Assembly: GCA_011524675.1 (NCBI GenBank)
Contig: WTJX01000175.1
Coordinates: 1 to 6,638, forward strand
Length of the DNA stretch: 6,638 bases
Reading direction: 5' to 3'
Source: Cytophagales bacterium
GTDB lineage: Bacteria; Bacteroidota; Bacteroidia; Cytophagales; JAAEPT01
Part shown: one piece after another, positions 5,701 through 6,638 of the stretch
How positions within the stretch are numbered: position 1 is the first letter of the stretch
How the letters are laid out: the number at the start of each line of letters is the position of its first letter
Translations under genes and position numbers: made by a program
Notes under the pieces: model-generated
Seen by the model: the letters and a program-made list of their open reading frames with translations, nothing else
What the model was told of the DNA's origin: nothing
Databases searched by the model: none

Positions 5701-6610
5701 AGCACATGAGGGGACAGTAAACATTGCAAGTAAAGAAGGCGAAGGGACGGAAGTAAGCATACTGTTGCCCAAAAAGAGTATCACATTAGAAATTAAAGAA
5801 AACGGATCAAAAAATGAGCTAGTACTTCCTAAGCCAAAAATAACTCATGCACAGCATAGCGTTCTGATCGTAGAAGATGACCAAGAATTAAGGGAGTATA
5901 TGATCTATGAATTATCTTCTGATTATATATTATATGTAGCTACCAATGGTGAAGAGGGGCTAGCAATAGCAGAGGCAAAGTTACCTGATCTCATCATTAC
6001 AGATTATATGATGCCAAAAATGTCTGGAGAGAAATTGTGCGAAACGCTTAAAAACAAAACCAAAACTGCGCATATTCCTATCATTATGATTACGGCTATG
6101 GGACAAAGCGAAACACAACTACTTACTAGTGGTGCCAATGACTTTATCGCTAAACCTTTTAAGGTCAAAAACCTAAAGCTAAAAATAAAAAACTTGCTCT
6201 CTACTTTACAGTCAACCAAGGCATGGGTGGAAAGAGAGCTACATATGATTCCGCAGCCGTCAGATTATCAAGAATCGGAAGAGACCACTTTCGTAAAAAA
6301 TTTGATGGAAGTCATTAATCAAAATTTAATGAACGAAAAACTTAGTGTTGGGCTACTTGCCAAAGAAGTAGGAATATCTAAAACGGTTCTCTACAGAAAA
6401 ACGCCAAAATTGACAGGCTATACTGTCAATGAATTGATTACTTCTGTAAAACTCAAAAAAGCCGCAGAACTTATCGTTCACTCTAGTCATACATTTTCTG
6501 AAATTACTTTCATGCTAGGTTACAGTAGTATTAGACACTTCAGAAAGCTATTCAAAGAAAAATATCAAATGACTATGCAGGACTACAAACTAAAATATGT
6601 AGAAGCTTAA
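2732..6610 (+). CDS. Hybrid two-component system regulator (HTCS), sensor kinase-receiver-AraC fusion
   Basis: This complete 1292-residue, inner-membrane one-protein signalling system senses periplasmic glycan fragments and activates nearby genes. Domains in order: signal peptide (about 1-28); propeller (Reg_prop) repeats such as GYIWIATINGLYRF (57-70), LWIATSAGLSKF (522-533) and LWVATSIGLNKF (570-581); Y_Y_Y domain (about 668-738); TM helix (about 745-765); helical linker; HisKA with H-box SHDLKTPL (803-810, phospho-acceptor H804); ATPase with N917/N921, DTGRGI (951-956) and GQGIGL (977-982); receiver with E1048/D1049, phospho-acceptor D1091, T1121 and K1141; AraC domain with two HTH motifs (about 1205-1229 and 1255-1286). 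All catalytic residues are present and the length is normal for the class. An in-frame TAG at 2729-2731 bounds the frame; M6 (2747) is an equally good start, giving a tidier signal peptide beginning MKVII. Mid-propeller blades are degenerate. The neighbouring GH43 suggests a galactan-type ligand, an inference. Confidence 0.95.
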   Translation: MIRLCMKVIIRIALFFCFVLTSKNAFSDTLRGYLKNFPKSTILTDNKINKILQDQEGYIWIATINGLYRFDGYEYEQHAFFEAEKQSPLRPIKDIQFDDYGRIWIMSSRGLLHYYVIEEKKLTDVNFKHNNGLNSIAVYDSLLIMGINGSSYYTTINKEIKSTIAPIEFARNIGDPRSCFTYKEQTWCLLKQNLIQLHFGEKLSINKKIKTPKNILRYVIDREGSSWVYNGKVLSQYNQKNKQWTDIASLDQNLIDITYDNKRKKLWLLTKNHIFYLDEKNKIPVKLPFLYRKNIEDLDVKKIFIDAQGNIWLITKEHFHLICFPKNNFYPAKYHDVFANKLIASIHKDPKGNLCYSTMKRGFTIFDPNTQKHKEVFKNYIRKIASTPDSLLILNFTNYINTVQYDTSFNIKILNTIRTKTYNFGLSFKKGILWVADFQSVKKYMLADMEDTLISKYKLNVTPNDFQYDTLTHSLLICTSTKGLFQLELDEHDSIVNIKTIDKSEGLKSNLCITSLKQKNKLWIATSAGLSKFIYNKELKKYDLLKNYTKADGLTDNRIVSIVEENDSTLWVATSIGLNKFIIPQEKFITYYKEEGFISNYFSNRTSLKTKDGKLQFGTVKGIVVVDPKKIKNSNYTYTPFVKVHSINGEKGHTLQELNNLAPTQKNIQLRVSIPNYISPEAIRYRYKLKQKDEWKYYYASQNEISFYNLAFGEHTFMIQVSNENNEWNSEIRSFPIYINTPFWLKWWFILACVLLLMTCIALYIRFSVKQFSKKRAFDLQLDLEKKLRETDQEKIKFFTDVSHDLKTPLTMISEPIEKMNEEELSEQERKFLLKTVSKNTSRLIKLVHKALEFGTTDKQEMTLNLQKVELISFIKELVEMFMFEAKGKGVSLEVKTEEKEIVLYIDKEKVERVLFNIITNALKNTSKEDKITIQLTHDRLQEQVSLSIKDTGRGIKEEKLKHLFNRFYQADAEKEGQGIGLSIVKRYVEAHEGTVNIASKEGEGTEVSILLPKKSITLEIKENGSKNELVLPKPKITHAQHSVLIVEDDQELREYMIYELSSDYILYVATNGEEGLAIAEAKLPDLIITDYMMPKMSGEKLCETLKNKTKTAHIPIIMITAMGQSETQLLTSGANDFIAKPFKVKNLKLKIKNLLSTLQSTKAWVERELHMIPQPSDYQESEETTFVKNLMEVINQNLMNEKLSVGLLAKEVGISKTVLYRKTPKLTGYTVNELITSVKLKKAAELIVHSSHTFSEITFMLGYSSIRHFRKLFKEKYQMTMQDYKLKYVEA

Positions 6611-6638
6611 CCACAACAAAAAACACTAGAGTTAACTA

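Overview
The window reads as a piece of an AT-rich Bacteroidota chromosome, most likely a Flavobacteriia or Cytophagia type. This rests on a complete hybrid two-component system (HTCS) regulator, a protein class largely confined to that phylum, on a TAnnTTTG-type promoter box, on the absence of Shine-Dalgarno-like sites, and on AT-rich degenerate intergenic repeats. I cannot name a genus.

Layout. Positions 1-1248 hold no credible gene. They are filled with diverged repeats: a ~245-bp module present twice (61-308 and 702-947, constant offset 641) flanks two head-to-tail copies of a ~160-bp unit (371-530 and 531-690). Running through both families is a short imperfect palindrome of the form GTCATTGCGA...GAAGCAATCC, in both orientations. 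A good Bacteroidota-type promoter (TTTG-N20-TATTTTTG, 1181-1212) follows, then a 385-codon envelope-targeted glycoside hydrolase (1249-2406). Its motifs fit GH43 subfamily 24, the exo-beta-1,3-galactanase group. A 325-bp gap (2407-2731) ends in a perfect 15-bp inverted repeat that abuts the ATG of the second gene. That gene (2732-6610) encodes a 1292-residue HTCS with a signal peptide, periplasmic propeller repeats, a Y_Y_Y domain, one TM helix, histidine kinase, receiver and AraC-type DNA-binding domain. The window stops 28 bases after its stop codon.

How the genes may work together. HTCS proteins bind oligosaccharides in the periplasm and activate neighbouring polysaccharide-utilisation genes. 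The plausible reading is that the regulator senses a breakdown product of a beta-1,3-galactan-type glycan (for example the arabinogalactan backbone) and controls the hydrolase and perhaps genes beyond the window. No SusC/SusD pair lies in the window, so this is inference from adjacency and family. I see no clearly new multi-gene system. The least explained features are the nested repeat architecture upstream of the hydrolase and the inverted repeat at the regulator's start codon.
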